Below are positions 1-9,221 of a stretch of 64,000 nucleotides of DNA, piece by piece. The stretch spans positions 1,178,001-1,242,000 of the forward strand of contig NZ_BMJB01000001.1 of assembly GCF_014642855.1 (NCBI RefSeq), in the 5' to 3' direction. Under the pieces are notes generated by a model that saw only the letters and a program-made list of their open reading frames with translations, was not told the DNA's origin and ran no database searches. Numbering within the stretch: position 1 is the stretch's first letter; each line of letters opens with the position of its first letter. A program made the position numbers and the translations under genes. Source of the DNA: Edaphobacter acidisoli (lineage in GTDB: Bacteria; Acidobacteriota; Terriglobia; Terriglobales; Acidobacteriaceae).

Positions 1-878
1 AACGCATCCGACAACACAAGCCCCTGAAACCCCCAGTCTTTCCGCAGCACATCCGTCAGCAGCCAATGGTTCCCGCTCGCAGGAACGTCGTTCAGGTCCA
101 TATATGCGCTCATAAAGCTGCCTGCCCCCGCCTGTTCCGCCGCATGAAACGGGACCAGGTAGACATTACGCATCAGCTCTTCCGGCACATACGACGAATC
201 GTAGTCGCGACCACCATCGGCTGCGCCATAGCCCGCAAAGTGCTTCACGCAGGCCAGCACACTTTCTGGCCCCATATGCTCACCTTGAAACCCAAGCACC
301 TGAGCCCGCGCCATCGCAGCACCCAGATACGGGTCTTCACCAGCGCCTTCCACAATGCGGCCCCAGCGCGCATCGCGCGCAATGTCCACCATCGGCGTAA
401 ACGTCCACTCGATTCCCGCCGCACGCGCATCCTCAGCCGCCAAATGCTGCGCCCGTTCCTCCACCGAAGGGTCCCACGACGAGGCCATCGCCAACGGCAC
501 CGGGAACACCGTGCGATATCCATGGATCACGTCGAATCCAAACAAAATGGGGATATGCAGCCGCGACTTCTCGACCGCAAGATGCTGCAGCCGATTAATC
601 TCGTGAACATCGTTCAGCCAAAGGACAGAACCAACTCGTCCCTGAACGATCAGGTTGTCCGGCTTTTCATCCGCAAGTCCCTGCAGCACGATTCCAGACG
701 CCTGATTCAATTGCCCAATCTTTTCATCAAGTGTCATCTGCTTCAGCAAAGACTCCGCCTTCTGCTTAGCGGCTGAGCTGAAGAGAGCATCCTGAGCGGC
801 AGCCGAAGCCGCGGCCATCACCAACAACACGCACAATAGAGCCAATCTGGAACCCCACTTCAAAGGCATCGTCACCAT
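1..878 (-). CDS. bglX: Glycoside hydrolase family 3 beta-glucosidase, 5' part (runs off the left edge)
   Basis: Periplasmic exo-acting GH3 enzyme that releases terminal beta-glucose from oligosaccharides. The frame is open to the window edge, so only about 292 N-terminal residues are seen. A signal peptide (LALLCVLLVMAAASAAAQ) is followed by the GH3 opening motif LLKQMTLDEKIGQL, then FGFDVIHGYRTVFPVPLAMA, the segment RDARWGRIVEGAGEDPYL, and KHFAGYGA. The fragment ends at GFQGLVLSDA, where the Asp of SD is the expected nucleophile. Family members usually have Trp after this Asp; here it is Ala. Three in-frame ATGs lie close together (887, 878, 869). GGAGGG sits 10 bases before the last, so residue 1 may be at 869. 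The gene is divergent from argJ. Identification rests on motifs of the first third only. Confidence 0.88.
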   Translation of the reverse strand, partial: MVTMPLKWGSRLALLCVLLVMAAASAAAQDALFSSAAKQKAESLLKQMTLDEKIGQLNQASGIVLQGLADEKPDNLIVQGRVGSVLWLNDVHEINRLQHLAVEKSRLHIPILFGFDVIHGYRTVFPVPLAMASSWDPSVEERAQHLAAEDARAAGIEWTFTPMVDIARDARWGRIVEGAGEDPYLGAAMARAQVLGFQGEHMGPESVLACVKHFAGYGAADGGRDYDSSYVPEELMRNVYLVPFHAAEQAGAGSFMSAYMDLNDVPASGNHWLLTDVLRKDWGFQGLVLSDA

Positions 879-1074
879 TCCCTCCATGAACTTCGCAATC
901 CCTCAAATCATCCAAGTCTCCCTCAATCGATTTATTTGAGAGAAAACTGAATTTACCTTGCCAATTTGCGCCTACGTTTATACAGGTGACCAGGCAAAAT
1001 ACTCAAGAACAATTGATCTGCCCTTCTGTATTCGTGACGGCCAACCCGCTTCACCAACTTGATAGAGTAGTGTC

Positions 1075-2304
1075 ATGGATATCGTTGAGCAGGATATGAA
1101 AGCAGCAGGTCTGCCCACAGGCTTCCAGTGGGGCGCAGGCAAGGCAGGAATCAAGGCCAGTGGAAATCTGGACGTAGCCGTAGCCATCGCGCCCAAAATG
1201 GCAACTGCAGCGGCCATGTTCACCCGCAACCAGGTCGTAGCCGCCCCAGTCACAGTGGGCCGCAGACATCTTGCCGCAACAGACGGGCGCGTAGGCGCAG
1301 TGCTGGTCAACGCTGGCAACGCCAACTGCGCCACCGGTCAGCCAGGCATCGACGCCTGTCTCTCCACCTGCTCAGCCGCAGCCGAAACCTTCGGCTGCAT
1401 CTTCGACGAGGTCTTCCCTTCCTCCACCGGAATCATCGGCGTACCGCTTCCTGCCGAAAAAGTCATCGCCGCTCTCCCGAAGCTCAAAGACTCAATCGGC
1501 AGCGCAGACGAACACGCCGAGCTCTTCGCCCAGGCGATCATGACAACCGACACCAAAAAGAAGGTCGCCCGCGCTGTCGTAGATGTCGACGGCGCCGAGG
1601 TCCGTATCTTTGGCGCAGCCAAAGGCGCAGGCATGATCTACCCACGCCTCGGTCCGCCACATGCAACCATGCTGGTCTACATCTTCACCGACCTTAGCGC
1701 CACCAGCGAAGAGCTCCGCGCCGCATTAGCGCCAGCCGTCGAACGCAGCTTCAACTGCATCTCCATCGACGGTGACACCTCCACCAACGACACCGTGCTT
1801 CTCCTCGCCAGCGGTGCCAGCGGCGTCAAAATGAGCGACCGCGTTCGCGAGCCCTTTGAAAACGCCCTCAAGCTCGTCTGCGCTTCGCTTGCCCATCAGA
1901 TTGTCGACGACGGCGAAGGCGTCGGTCACGTCGTCACGCTCCACATCACAGGAGCCCGCACCGAAGCCGACGCAAAGCAGGTAGCCACATCTATCGCCCA
2001 TTCACCACTTTGCAAAACAGCGTGGTCCAGCGCCGATCCGAACTGGGGCCGCCTTCTCGCCGCCGCCGGATACAGCGGCGTGTCCTTCAATCCCGCCAAC
2101 GTGCGTATCACCATCGGCGCGCAACCCGTCTTCGAACTCGGTGTCAGGTCTGAAGCCTTCAACGAAGCCGCCGCCCACGCCGCCATGTCCGAGCGCGAGT
2201 ACACCATCACCATCGACCTCGGAACAGGCCATGCCGAATGCCGCTTCGTCACCTGCGATCTCACGCAGGAATACGTCAAGATCAACGCCGACTATTCCAC
2301 TTAG
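1075..2304 (+). CDS. argJ: Bifunctional ornithine acetyltransferase / N-acetylglutamate synthase
   Basis: Cytoplasmic enzyme of the cyclic arginine pathway that moves acetyl groups from N-acetylornithine to glutamate. The 409-residue length is normal for ArgJ. The family autoprocesses into two chains at an Ala-Thr bond. Here the site is in KGAGMIYP...PHATMLVYIFTD, with Thr198 as the expected new N-terminal nucleophile; about five residues (RLGPP) separate the usual GMI-P and ATML elements. DGEGVGHVVTLHITGA, SSADPNWGR and the C-terminal NADYST are also typical. The C terminus is convergent with the cellulose operon and ends 8 bases from it. No clear Shine-Dalgarno precedes the ATG, and no other arg gene is adjacent. 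Confidence 0.95.
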   Translation: MDIVEQDMKAAGLPTGFQWGAGKAGIKASGNLDVAVAIAPKMATAAAMFTRNQVVAAPVTVGRRHLAATDGRVGAVLVNAGNANCATGQPGIDACLSTCSAAAETFGCIFDEVFPSSTGIIGVPLPAEKVIAALPKLKDSIGSADEHAELFAQAIMTTDTKKKVARAVVDVDGAEVRIFGAAKGAGMIYPRLGPPHATMLVYIFTDLSATSEELRAALAPAVERSFNCISIDGDTSTNDTVLLLASGASGVKMSDRVREPFENALKLVCASLAHQIVDDGEGVGHVVTLHITGARTEADAKQVATSIAHSPLCKTAWSSADPNWGRLLAAAGYSGVSFNPANVRITIGAQPVFELGVRSEAFNEAAAHAAMSEREYTITIDLGTGHAECRFVTCDLTQEYVKINADYST

Positions 2305-2312
2305 ATCGCGCT

Positions 2313-5300
2313 TCAGTCCTTTTTCTTATCCAGCCGCAGATACGCCCGTCGGCGAAGAACACCGCGTGCAACGACCGCCAGCAGAATGCAGCACAGCGCA
2401 ATCAGCGCAGCCATCGCCCACGGATAATTTGCAAAGAAGATATGCGTGCGTACCCAGATCGAAAGCGATCCCACACCATACATCACATTGCCGATCCGGT
2501 AAGAATTGAACTGCCCACCATGCAGCACACTTACCGTCTGTGAGATGTCCGACGATTGCGAGTTCCTCAAGAACGCTGAAATTAACCCACTCGCATTCTC
2601 TCTGTCGCGCATCACGACCAACACCACCGACCGGCCCGAGCGCGCAGGCCACTGTGTCGCCTCGATCAAAGCATCAGGCAAACCGCCCGAAGTCTCCAGC
2701 TCGCCCGACTGCACGCGATCCGAGCTCCGCACCTTCCACCACGCATGTTGAAACTGGCTGAAAAAACCCTGCGTGTCCTGAATATGCAGGCCACTTCCAT
2801 CCACCATCACAGGCAGCGACGGATTCAACCGCGCGATCGCATCCTGGTCGCCAACCGTCCCAATGACGAGATAGTCTTTGCCGCCCGGCGCCATCCCTTC
2901 AGCGTTCGTGACGCCCACATTCAACACCGGATAGCCCGTCTGCGCCCCGAAGTGTCCCATCAACGCCAGGTAAAGCTCCATCTCTTCCGGCCCGGGCACG
3001 TCCGGCATCACCACCGCGGTATCGCTCAAATCAGCCTTGCGTGTAAACGGATATCCCGCATTCGCAAAGATCTCCAGATCAGGCAACACTGCCCAATGCG
3101 GAATCCCGCGCAGGTCGAGATAAGAATCCTTCAGCACAGCGCCCTGCAAATCAGACGCAGCAGCGTCGCGGCACTTCGCGTCTTCCGCCACCCTCCATGC
3201 AAACTTGATCCGCAGCGTATTCGACGAAGGCCGCATGTCCGAGACCGGCACCGGCACCAGCACTTCCGGCCCGGTCGCTACCTTGTCCGAATGAGGTAAA
3301 GGCACAGCGTTCACAAACCCGCCATTCACACTCACCTGCATCGTGCTGCCATCGGCCAGCGGAACACCGTTGTAACGATAACGAAGATGCAAGCCAAGGT
3401 TCTGAATCGTGCCGTAGTAAAGATCAGGCGGCAGACGCAGATAAGCCGTCACCGGCGTGCTCCCGTCGCTTTCAAGATCGCCCGGCTGAGTAAACTCTCC
3501 AATCGGCGTAATCTTCTCCGTGTCCAGCCAGCGCGGAGCGTCATCAGGTCTGCGCGGCGCAGGCATTGCCAGCGACTTGATCGCAACCTGATCGCCCTGC
3601 AACATATCTCGTTGCAGTGAAAGTGCACGCGCAGCCATCAGCAGTTCATCTGCATCTCTACCCGTAATCACCAGCGCCTTAGAGTACAGGTCCGACGGAT
3701 TGTCGCGCATCGCAATCACCGCACTCGCGCCCCCATGAACCTGAAGCGTAGGCGGAAGTGCCGCCGTATTCTCGCTCAGCACAATCACGTTTCCTTGAGG
3801 AATCTTCCCGACACTCACAGGAAATTGAACCGGCCGCGAATCGGCTAACATGCCAAACCATGAAGCCACGACGCCAGCCGCCTCCAGCGCCTTCTCCGAG
3901 GGCTGACTCAAAAACACAATCGGAACGGAAGGATGGTAATCGACCGCCGCATCATAAAACGGAATAGGAAGCAGTCGAAGATCATCATGAAGAGGCTCTA
4001 GCGCACCAGTAAACTCAATACTGGAGCTCGTATCCACATGGCTCCACAGCGTCGAGTTCGCAGTATCTTCGCACTCCGCTTTATAGTGGCCAACAAACTC
4101 GAAGTTTAGATCGTTATCGCGCGCCAGCAACTCCGCAGGTAAGGTAACAGTCGCATCAAGCGCAGGACTGCGCTCAGCACGCGAGGCATCCGCCGCATCG
4201 TTGCCTGAGGGCGCATTCCCTAGTGGCACATTCACAGTCTGCGAAGTTACAGCAGGAGGAGGCGCGACCGTCAGCGTCGTCACCAGCACTCCATTCAAGC
4301 TCACATTCAAATGGCTGATCGTCGGAACCAATCCCGGCGAAAAGTGATAGTGCAACTTCAACACCGCAGTCGTCACATGCTCTGTCAGCGGCAGCGAAAA
4401 CCGCACCGTGCGGTGCGCATCTTCGCCATGCAAAACAATCGTGTTCTGCACTCCGAGATCGGTCAGTGTCGCAGTACGATCAAACGTCCCCTGCAATGCC
4501 TGCGCGGCCGCCGACTCCGGTGCAGCGGCGCTCATTTGTCCACGCAGCGTTCCCGTCGCAGCCAGAGCAAGCAGAACAAGGCCTGCAGCAGCACCCGTCT
4601 TCGAACCTCCAACCATCCCCCTCAGCGTCTGAGCGATGCCACGAGTCGACAGCTTAAAAATATGCCGCAGACTCTTCAAAGGCCGGTCAGCCAGATGCGC
4701 CTCGCCCCAGCCCAGCCACGCATCGGCACGCGAATACAACACCAGCGTCAGTGCTTCCTCTTCCTGCACGCTCAACGTGCCAAACTTCGCGCGAAGAATA
4801 TTGCCATCGACTCCAGCCACCACTGCGGGAAACTCCGCAGTTCCGCTCAACACCGGAAGCCCAACCTTAATGTGCCCGCCGACCTTGGCCTTAAACCCGC
4901 GCTCCATCCGCACCATCACGCCGCCACTCGAAACATTCGCGGTCACGCCATGCACCGGACTTCCACTCGCGAGCTTTACCTCTGCCGGAAGATGCATCGT
5001 CACCCGCACGCTCTGCCGCCTCTGCCGCTCCTCCCACGCTACAGCAATCGCAACGCCCAGAATGACAAGGTTGAAGCACGCCCAAAGCAAATTCATCACA
5101 ATCGTACCGACATGCTGGCCATCGTACATCGAAGCCAGCACACTCAGCGCCCAGTTGTGACCGGAACTCGGAACATGCCAGATGCGCGGAATCGCGCACA
5201 GCACTCCCGCAAAGTTCAACCCGAAGAGCAGAAGAAACGGCTGCGCAATGCGCACATCGAAGAACCGCCGCTCCACCACGCCGCCCTTCGCCGTCACGTT

Positions 5301-6785
5301 GAACTTACCCAGCTTCGGACTGATCAGTGCCAACAACGTCGGCAGCAATATATAAGGAGCCAACACAGTCTCATAGATCTCGTTCCAGAACGAGTACCTG
5401 TGCCGTCCCTGAATCCGCGAGTTTGTCAGGTTCGCGAGCACAAGATGAGGCAGCGCATACGCAAGAATCGCCGCCCAGTAGCCAGGAATATTCACATGCC
5501 CCAGCATTAAATAGATCAACGGCGCCGTCAGAAAAATCAGCCGCGGCAGCGCGTATAGAAAGTGCGTCATCGCGTTGAAGTAGCACAGCCTCTGCGCCGT
5601 CGTCAGTCCCGGCGCAAACAGCGGATTGTCCGTCCGAAGCACCTGCACCATCCCGCGTGCCCACCGAATCCGCTGCCGCACATGTCCTCTCAACTGCTCC
5701 GTCGCTAATCCAGCGGCCTGCGGAATATTCACATACGCGGTGTTCCACCCATGCATCTGCATCCGCAACGACGTGTGCGCGTCCTCCGTCACTGTCTCGA
5801 CTGCCATTCCCCCAGCTTCATCCAGCGCGGTTCGCCGAATCACAGCGCACGATCCGCAGAAAAACGCCGCGTTCCAGAAATCATTACCATCCTGCACAAC
5901 ACCGTAAAAAAGCTCGCCCTCATTCGGCACCGCGCGAAACTGATGTAGGTTCCGTTCAAACGGATCGGGCGAATAAAAATGATGCGGCGTCTGCACCATC
6001 CCCAACCGTTCATCGCGCAGAAACAACCCCATCGTCATCTGCATGAAGCTGCGCGTAGGCACGTGGTCGCAATCGAAGACAGCAACAAATGGCGCATCAA
6101 TCTGCTTCAGCGCATGATTGATATTGCCTGCCTTCGCATAAAGATTGTCATCGCGCGTGATATATCCAATGCCAAGTTCTTCGGCAAACTTGCGAAACTC
6201 CTCGCGCCGGCCATCATCCAGAATGTAGACATTCAGCTTTCCGACAGGCCAGTCAATATTCATCGCCGCAAACGCCGTATGCCGCACCAGGCTCAGTGGC
6301 TCGTTATACGTTGGGATCAGTAGATCGATCGCGGGCCACGTCGCCGTATCCTCCGGCATCGGCTCAGGTGCACGTCCCAACGGCCACAGTGTTTGAAAGT
6401 ACCCCAGGAAGAGCACTGCCGCCGCATAAGTCTCCGCCGCCAATAGCAGGCATATGAAGAACGTATCCAGCCCGCTCCAGTTCGATCCCGGATCGCGAAA
6501 GTAGCGCGTCGTGCGCTCCAGCCGCCAGAAGCCATACCTGCATGTCGAAAAGATCGAGGCCATCATCAGCGTCAGCGTGATGATCTTTGAGTCAGAGCTG
6601 CGGTCCAGCCACACCACCACCAGCACCGTCAGCAGTCCCAGCACAATCTGCTGTGGCCACGTCAACAGAAGAGTAGCTGTAAAGCAAAGCAGAAAGCCGC
6701 AGACCGCAACGCAAAGCGCCCGCAGTGCCTTGTAACTCAATCCTTCGCTTGATTCGAACTTCCTCCACTGAGGAAGGTCCGTCAT
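2313..6785 (-). CDS. bcsAB: Fused cellulose synthase catalytic (BcsA) and periplasmic (BcsB) subunits
   Basis: Inner-membrane processive GT2 that polymerises UDP-glucose into cellulose, fused to its periplasmic partner (about 1490 residues). BcsA half: N-terminal membrane helices, then substrate motifs DDG (190-192), DCD (238-240), FFCGS (308-312), TED (333-335) and QRIRW (371-375), followed by more helices. A cytosolic PilZ-like domain (around 590-690) has an Arg-rich lead-in and NVSSGG, as expected for c-di-GMP control. BcsB half: from about residue 720, a hydrophobic segment, beta-rich carbohydrate-binding-like repeats, and a C-terminal membrane anchor before LRLDKKKD. The start is set at an ATG overlapping the upstream stop by 4 bases (ATGA); an in-frame ATG 21 codons upstream lies inside the bcsQ-like gene and is less likely. 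Known fused BcsA-BcsB enzymes exist. No bcsZ or bcsC follows. Confidence 0.94.
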   Translation of the reverse strand: MTDLPQWRKFESSEGLSYKALRALCVAVCGFLLCFTATLLLTWPQQIVLGLLTVLVVVWLDRSSDSKIITLTLMMASIFSTCRYGFWRLERTTRYFRDPGSNWSGLDTFFICLLLAAETYAAAVLFLGYFQTLWPLGRAPEPMPEDTATWPAIDLLIPTYNEPLSLVRHTAFAAMNIDWPVGKLNVYILDDGRREEFRKFAEELGIGYITRDDNLYAKAGNINHALKQIDAPFVAVFDCDHVPTRSFMQMTMGLFLRDERLGMVQTPHHFYSPDPFERNLHQFRAVPNEGELFYGVVQDGNDFWNAAFFCGSCAVIRRTALDEAGGMAVETVTEDAHTSLRMQMHGWNTAYVNIPQAAGLATEQLRGHVRQRIRWARGMVQVLRTDNPLFAPGLTTAQRLCYFNAMTHFLYALPRLIFLTAPLIYLMLGHVNIPGYWAAILAYALPHLVLANLTNSRIQGRHRYSFWNEIYETVLAPYILLPTLLALISPKLGKFNVTAKGGVVERRFFDVRIAQPFLLLFGLNFAGVLCAIPRIWHVPSSGHNWALSVLASMYDGQHVGTIVMNLLWACFNLVILGVAIAVAWEERQRRQSVRVTMHLPAEVKLASGSPVHGVTANVSSGGVMVRMERGFKAKVGGHIKVGLPVLSGTAEFPAVVAGVDGNILRAKFGTLSVQEEEALTLVLYSRADAWLGWGEAHLADRPLKSLRHIFKLSTRGIAQTLRGMVGGSKTGAAAGLVLLALAATGTLRGQMSAAAPESAAAQALQGTFDRTATLTDLGVQNTIVLHGEDAHRTVRFSLPLTEHVTTAVLKLHYHFSPGLVPTISHLNVSLNGVLVTTLTVAPPPAVTSQTVNVPLGNAPSGNDAADASRAERSPALDATVTLPAELLARDNDLNFEFVGHYKAECEDTANSTLWSHVDTSSSIEFTGALEPLHDDLRLLPIPFYDAAVDYHPSVPIVFLSQPSEKALEAAGVVASWFGMLADSRPVQFPVSVGKIPQGNVIVLSENTAALPPTLQVHGGASAVIAMRDNPSDLYSKALVITGRDADELLMAARALSLQRDMLQGDQVAIKSLAMPAPRRPDDAPRWLDTEKITPIGEFTQPGDLESDGSTPVTAYLRLPPDLYYGTIQNLGLHLRYRYNGVPLADGSTMQVSVNGGFVNAVPLPHSDKVATGPEVLVPVPVSDMRPSSNTLRIKFAWRVAEDAKCRDAAASDLQGAVLKDSYLDLRGIPHWAVLPDLEIFANAGYPFTRKADLSDTAVVMPDVPGPEEMELYLALMGHFGAQTGYPVLNVGVTNAEGMAPGGKDYLVIGTVGDQDAIARLNPSLPVMVDGSGLHIQDTQGFFSQFQHAWWKVRSSDRVQSGELETSGGLPDALIEATQWPARSGRSVVLVVMRDRENASGLISAFLRNSQSSDISQTVSVLHGGQFNSYRIGNVMYGVGSLSIWVRTHIFFANYPWAMAALIALCCILLAVVARGVLRRRAYLRLDKKKD

Positions 6786-8764
6786 CGTTCGCTCCACCGC
6801 ACATTGCGGAAGCCCGCCGTCGCCGGCGCGGCAACACCGCGCAGCCACGTAGCCAGGTTCCTGTAATCCTCCGCCACAGGAACGTCCGGCGCATAGTCCA
6901 CCACCGTCATTCCCTCTGCCAGAGCCTCACTCACCACCGGCGACTGCCGAATGACAAACGGCAGCAACCGATCGCCCAGTTGTCGTCGCAACACCTCTCG
7001 CACATCAAGGTGCAGTGGCAGCGACGAATCAAACTGGTTCAGCACATAATACGGCTGTAGCGGACGCCCATCCACATTCGCAACTCCCTGGAAGTACCGC
7101 TCCACCGCTTGCAGACTGATCACCGAATTCATATCCGGCGCCAGCGGCACAAGCACCGTCGGGCTCATCCTCGCCAGCCTCTTCACAATCCAGCCTGAGC
7201 TCGAAGTCAGGTCCAGCAGAATCCTCTGCGTGCCACGGCTGTTATTGACGATCTCGTCCGCCAGAGCCTCCTGCGCGGCATCATCGCTGCCCTTCTGCTC
7301 AATATCGTGGCTCACCAAATAGATCGGCGCATCCGTGCTTCCGCTTGGCGGCGAGAACGTCCTCACCGTATCGGGCCTCAACTCACTCGCGCCAAAATAA
7401 AACGGCAGCAGCCCATGCGAAGTCGTATCCGTCAGCAAAACCTTTTCCCCAAGCGAAGAAAGCGCACGTCCCACCGTAGCGACCATGCTCGTCTTACCCA
7501 CACCGCCCGCCAGCGAAAACACCGCCAGCACCGGCGTACGCGTCTCTTTCTGACGTACCGGAATAGCCTCCGGCAACTCCTGCCCAGGCTGTTCAAAGAC
7601 TCCCTTCAACGCAAACCAGCGCGAGGCAACTCGTTCGCGCGAATGCTGCAGCGTCTCCGCAACGGAAGGCTGCACCGGCGGCGCAGGAGCAGGCACAGGC
7701 TTCGGCTTCACTGCTGCCTGCGGTGACGGCGGCGCATACAGCCACGCCGGGCCCGCTGGCTCTGGCGCAAACTGCGCACGCTGTGTGGAATAGTTCGGTT
7801 CCGACAGCGGTTCAGGCACTGCACGCCGCACGGGCTCACTTCCCGGCACAGCCTGCTTGTAATCAAAATCGTCCTGTGCACGTCGCCCACGAGGCGCCAG
7901 CACACTGCCCGCCTGCTCTGACGAACCAGCAAAATCCCCTTCTCTCTGCTGTGCCGCCAGCGCGGCCTGCTGAGCCAGATCGTCCCTCCGCGCAGCAAAA
8001 CCCGGATCCGCGTTCGCAAACTGGGCTGGCAACTCCATCTCCTGCCTCTGCACACGCCGCTCTTGAATCGGCGAATCTCCACGCCGTGGCCCAGCGCCCG
8101 GAGGTGTTTTAAAGATCACAGCCGAAGGCCTGTCCGGATACATCGAAGCCGAAGCAGGTGTAATCTCCTGCCTCGCTGCCTGCGGAGCACGGCGTTCCCG
8201 CTCCACGCGAACGGCATCGTCTGCAATAGCGCCCAATTCTGCTCCACGATAGATCTCACGCACTCCCGAAGCATCATCCGGACGATATCCCTGCGGCCTG
8301 CGTGAACCCTGTCGCTCCTGCTCAGCAGTAAAGTCACCCGCGCGGCGGCTACGTCCCGGACGAACCTCTTCCAGCGAAGGATGCGATTGCACCGGCACAC
8401 TCCTGAATCGTTCCGCATCCACATAACGTTCGGCCTGCCGTTGTGCCGCAGCACGTGCCTCTGCAATCTCCTGATCAGCAGGCACAACGGCATTCGAAGC
8501 AGCCACGCGAACATCCTGGCCTGCATCGTGCGGCCCATGCTGCCTCGAAGCTTCAGTATCACCTTCAACATTCGCAGCGGCGGGCCCGTGCAACTGTTCA
8601 GCCGCACGCTGCCTCAACTGCGCCCGATGCTCGCGCCGAGAGTCGGAAAAGTCACGATACCGCGCACCATGCATATTGGCCCAGGAGTACAGCACCGCGA
8701 CGTCTTCCGGTGGCTGCGCGCCCTCCTGGGCTTCGATCTTGTCCGTGTCCTGTGAGTCCTTCAT
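6782..8764 (-). CDS. bcsQ: BcsQ-like ParA/MinD-type ATPase with long disordered N-terminal region
   Basis: First gene of the cellulose operon (660 residues). The C-terminal ~270 residues are a SIMIBI-class ATPase: VFSLAGGVGKTSM is a deviant Walker A (KGGVGKT family), followed by VLLTDTTSHGLLPFYFGAS, then ILLDLTSSSGW in the Walker B region. This matches BcsQ/YhjQ, which helps place or regulate cellulose synthase. The N-terminal ~380 residues are rich in Arg, Gln, Pro, Ala and look disordered. The very N terminus holds a conserved-looking block, DVAVLYSWANMHGARYRDFS (about 22-41), that resembles short BcsR-type proteins; that resemblance is my inference. AGGA lies 6 bases before the ATG. The stop overlaps bcsAB by 4 bases, so the two are translationally coupled. 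Confidence 0.85.
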   Translation of the reverse strand: MKDSQDTDKIEAQEGAQPPEDVAVLYSWANMHGARYRDFSDSRREHRAQLRQRAAEQLHGPAAANVEGDTEASRQHGPHDAGQDVRVAASNAVVPADQEIAEARAAAQRQAERYVDAERFRSVPVQSHPSLEEVRPGRSRRAGDFTAEQERQGSRRPQGYRPDDASGVREIYRGAELGAIADDAVRVERERRAPQAARQEITPASASMYPDRPSAVIFKTPPGAGPRRGDSPIQERRVQRQEMELPAQFANADPGFAARRDDLAQQAALAAQQREGDFAGSSEQAGSVLAPRGRRAQDDFDYKQAVPGSEPVRRAVPEPLSEPNYSTQRAQFAPEPAGPAWLYAPPSPQAAVKPKPVPAPAPPVQPSVAETLQHSRERVASRWFALKGVFEQPGQELPEAIPVRQKETRTPVLAVFSLAGGVGKTSMVATVGRALSSLGEKVLLTDTTSHGLLPFYFGASELRPDTVRTFSPPSGSTDAPIYLVSHDIEQKGSDDAAQEALADEIVNNSRGTQRILLDLTSSSGWIVKRLARMSPTVLVPLAPDMNSVISLQAVERYFQGVANVDGRPLQPYYVLNQFDSSLPLHLDVREVLRRQLGDRLLPFVIRQSPVVSEALAEGMTVVDYAPDVPVAEDYRNLATWLRGVAAPATAGFRNVRWSER

Positions 8765-8867
8765 TTCAGGTCCTGCTGCCAGTCCGTTTCGTGTTCCGTT
8801 TTCCTAAAAACCCACCTCATTCGCGATTGCACAGGCACACGTCCGACACCTCTCGTGCAATAGCCTC

Positions 8868-8896
8868 AGGCTACGTTCGCCGTCCTCTCAAGTCAA
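8868..8896 (-). promoter_or_regulatory. Candidate sigma-70-type promoter of the bcsQ-bcsAB operon
   Basis: On the minus strand TTGACT (8891-8896) is followed after 17 bases by TAGCCT (8868-8873), about 105 bases upstream of the bcsQ-like start. The -35 is near consensus and the spacing is ideal, but the -10 matches only 3 of 6 positions. The -10 overlaps a small palindrome, TAGCCTCAGGCTA. The rest of the 298-base gap between the operon and the tRNA shows no gene and no recognised riboswitch. Confidence 0.35.
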
Positions 8897-9062
8897 TGAA
8901 TTGCCGTGCGACTTTCGGGTTACAGCGCCAGAAAACAGTGGGAAAAACCCGGATAAATCAAGTCAATTGCCCAACCGAATCACTCTCCGCTTTCATCTCG
9001 CCCGTCCCGCCGCGGCCTGCGGAAATACACGGTCAAATGTGCTAACTTGAATACAGTGGTTT

Positions 9063-9138
9063 GAGAGCGTAGCTCAGTTGGTAGAGCATCGCCCTTTTAA
9101 GGCGTTGGTCCTGGGTTCGAGCCCCAGCGCTCTCACCA
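9063..9138 (+). tRNA. tRNA-Lys (anticodon TTT)
   Basis: Complete cloverleaf. The acceptor stem GAGAGCG pairs perfectly with CGCTCTC. D arm GCTC/GAGC has loop AGTTGGTA. The anticodon loop CTTTTAA gives TTT at positions 34-36. The T arm contains GGTTCGAGCC. The CCA end is encoded (9136-9138). The base pair at the open end of the anticodon stem is a T-T mismatch. The neighbouring hldD is convergent. No integrase or attachment repeat is seen nearby. Confidence 0.96.
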
Positions 9139-9221
9139 TCTTCTCTCCACTGCTACTTTCACTATTTGGCCCAATTACAATAAAACAGGCGTTTTTACGT
9201 CATGTGCCGCAGGCGCTAGCT

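Noticed and set aside
4311-5510. A 399-codon open frame antisense to bcsAB
   Set aside because: It is very rich in Arg, His, Gln and Pro, has no domain signature, and lies opposite the catalytic and PilZ regions of bcsAB; GC-rich third positions produce such shadows.
9063-9221. Genomic island insertion at tRNA-Lys
   Set aside because: No integrase, no direct repeat of the tRNA 3' end and core genes on both sides.
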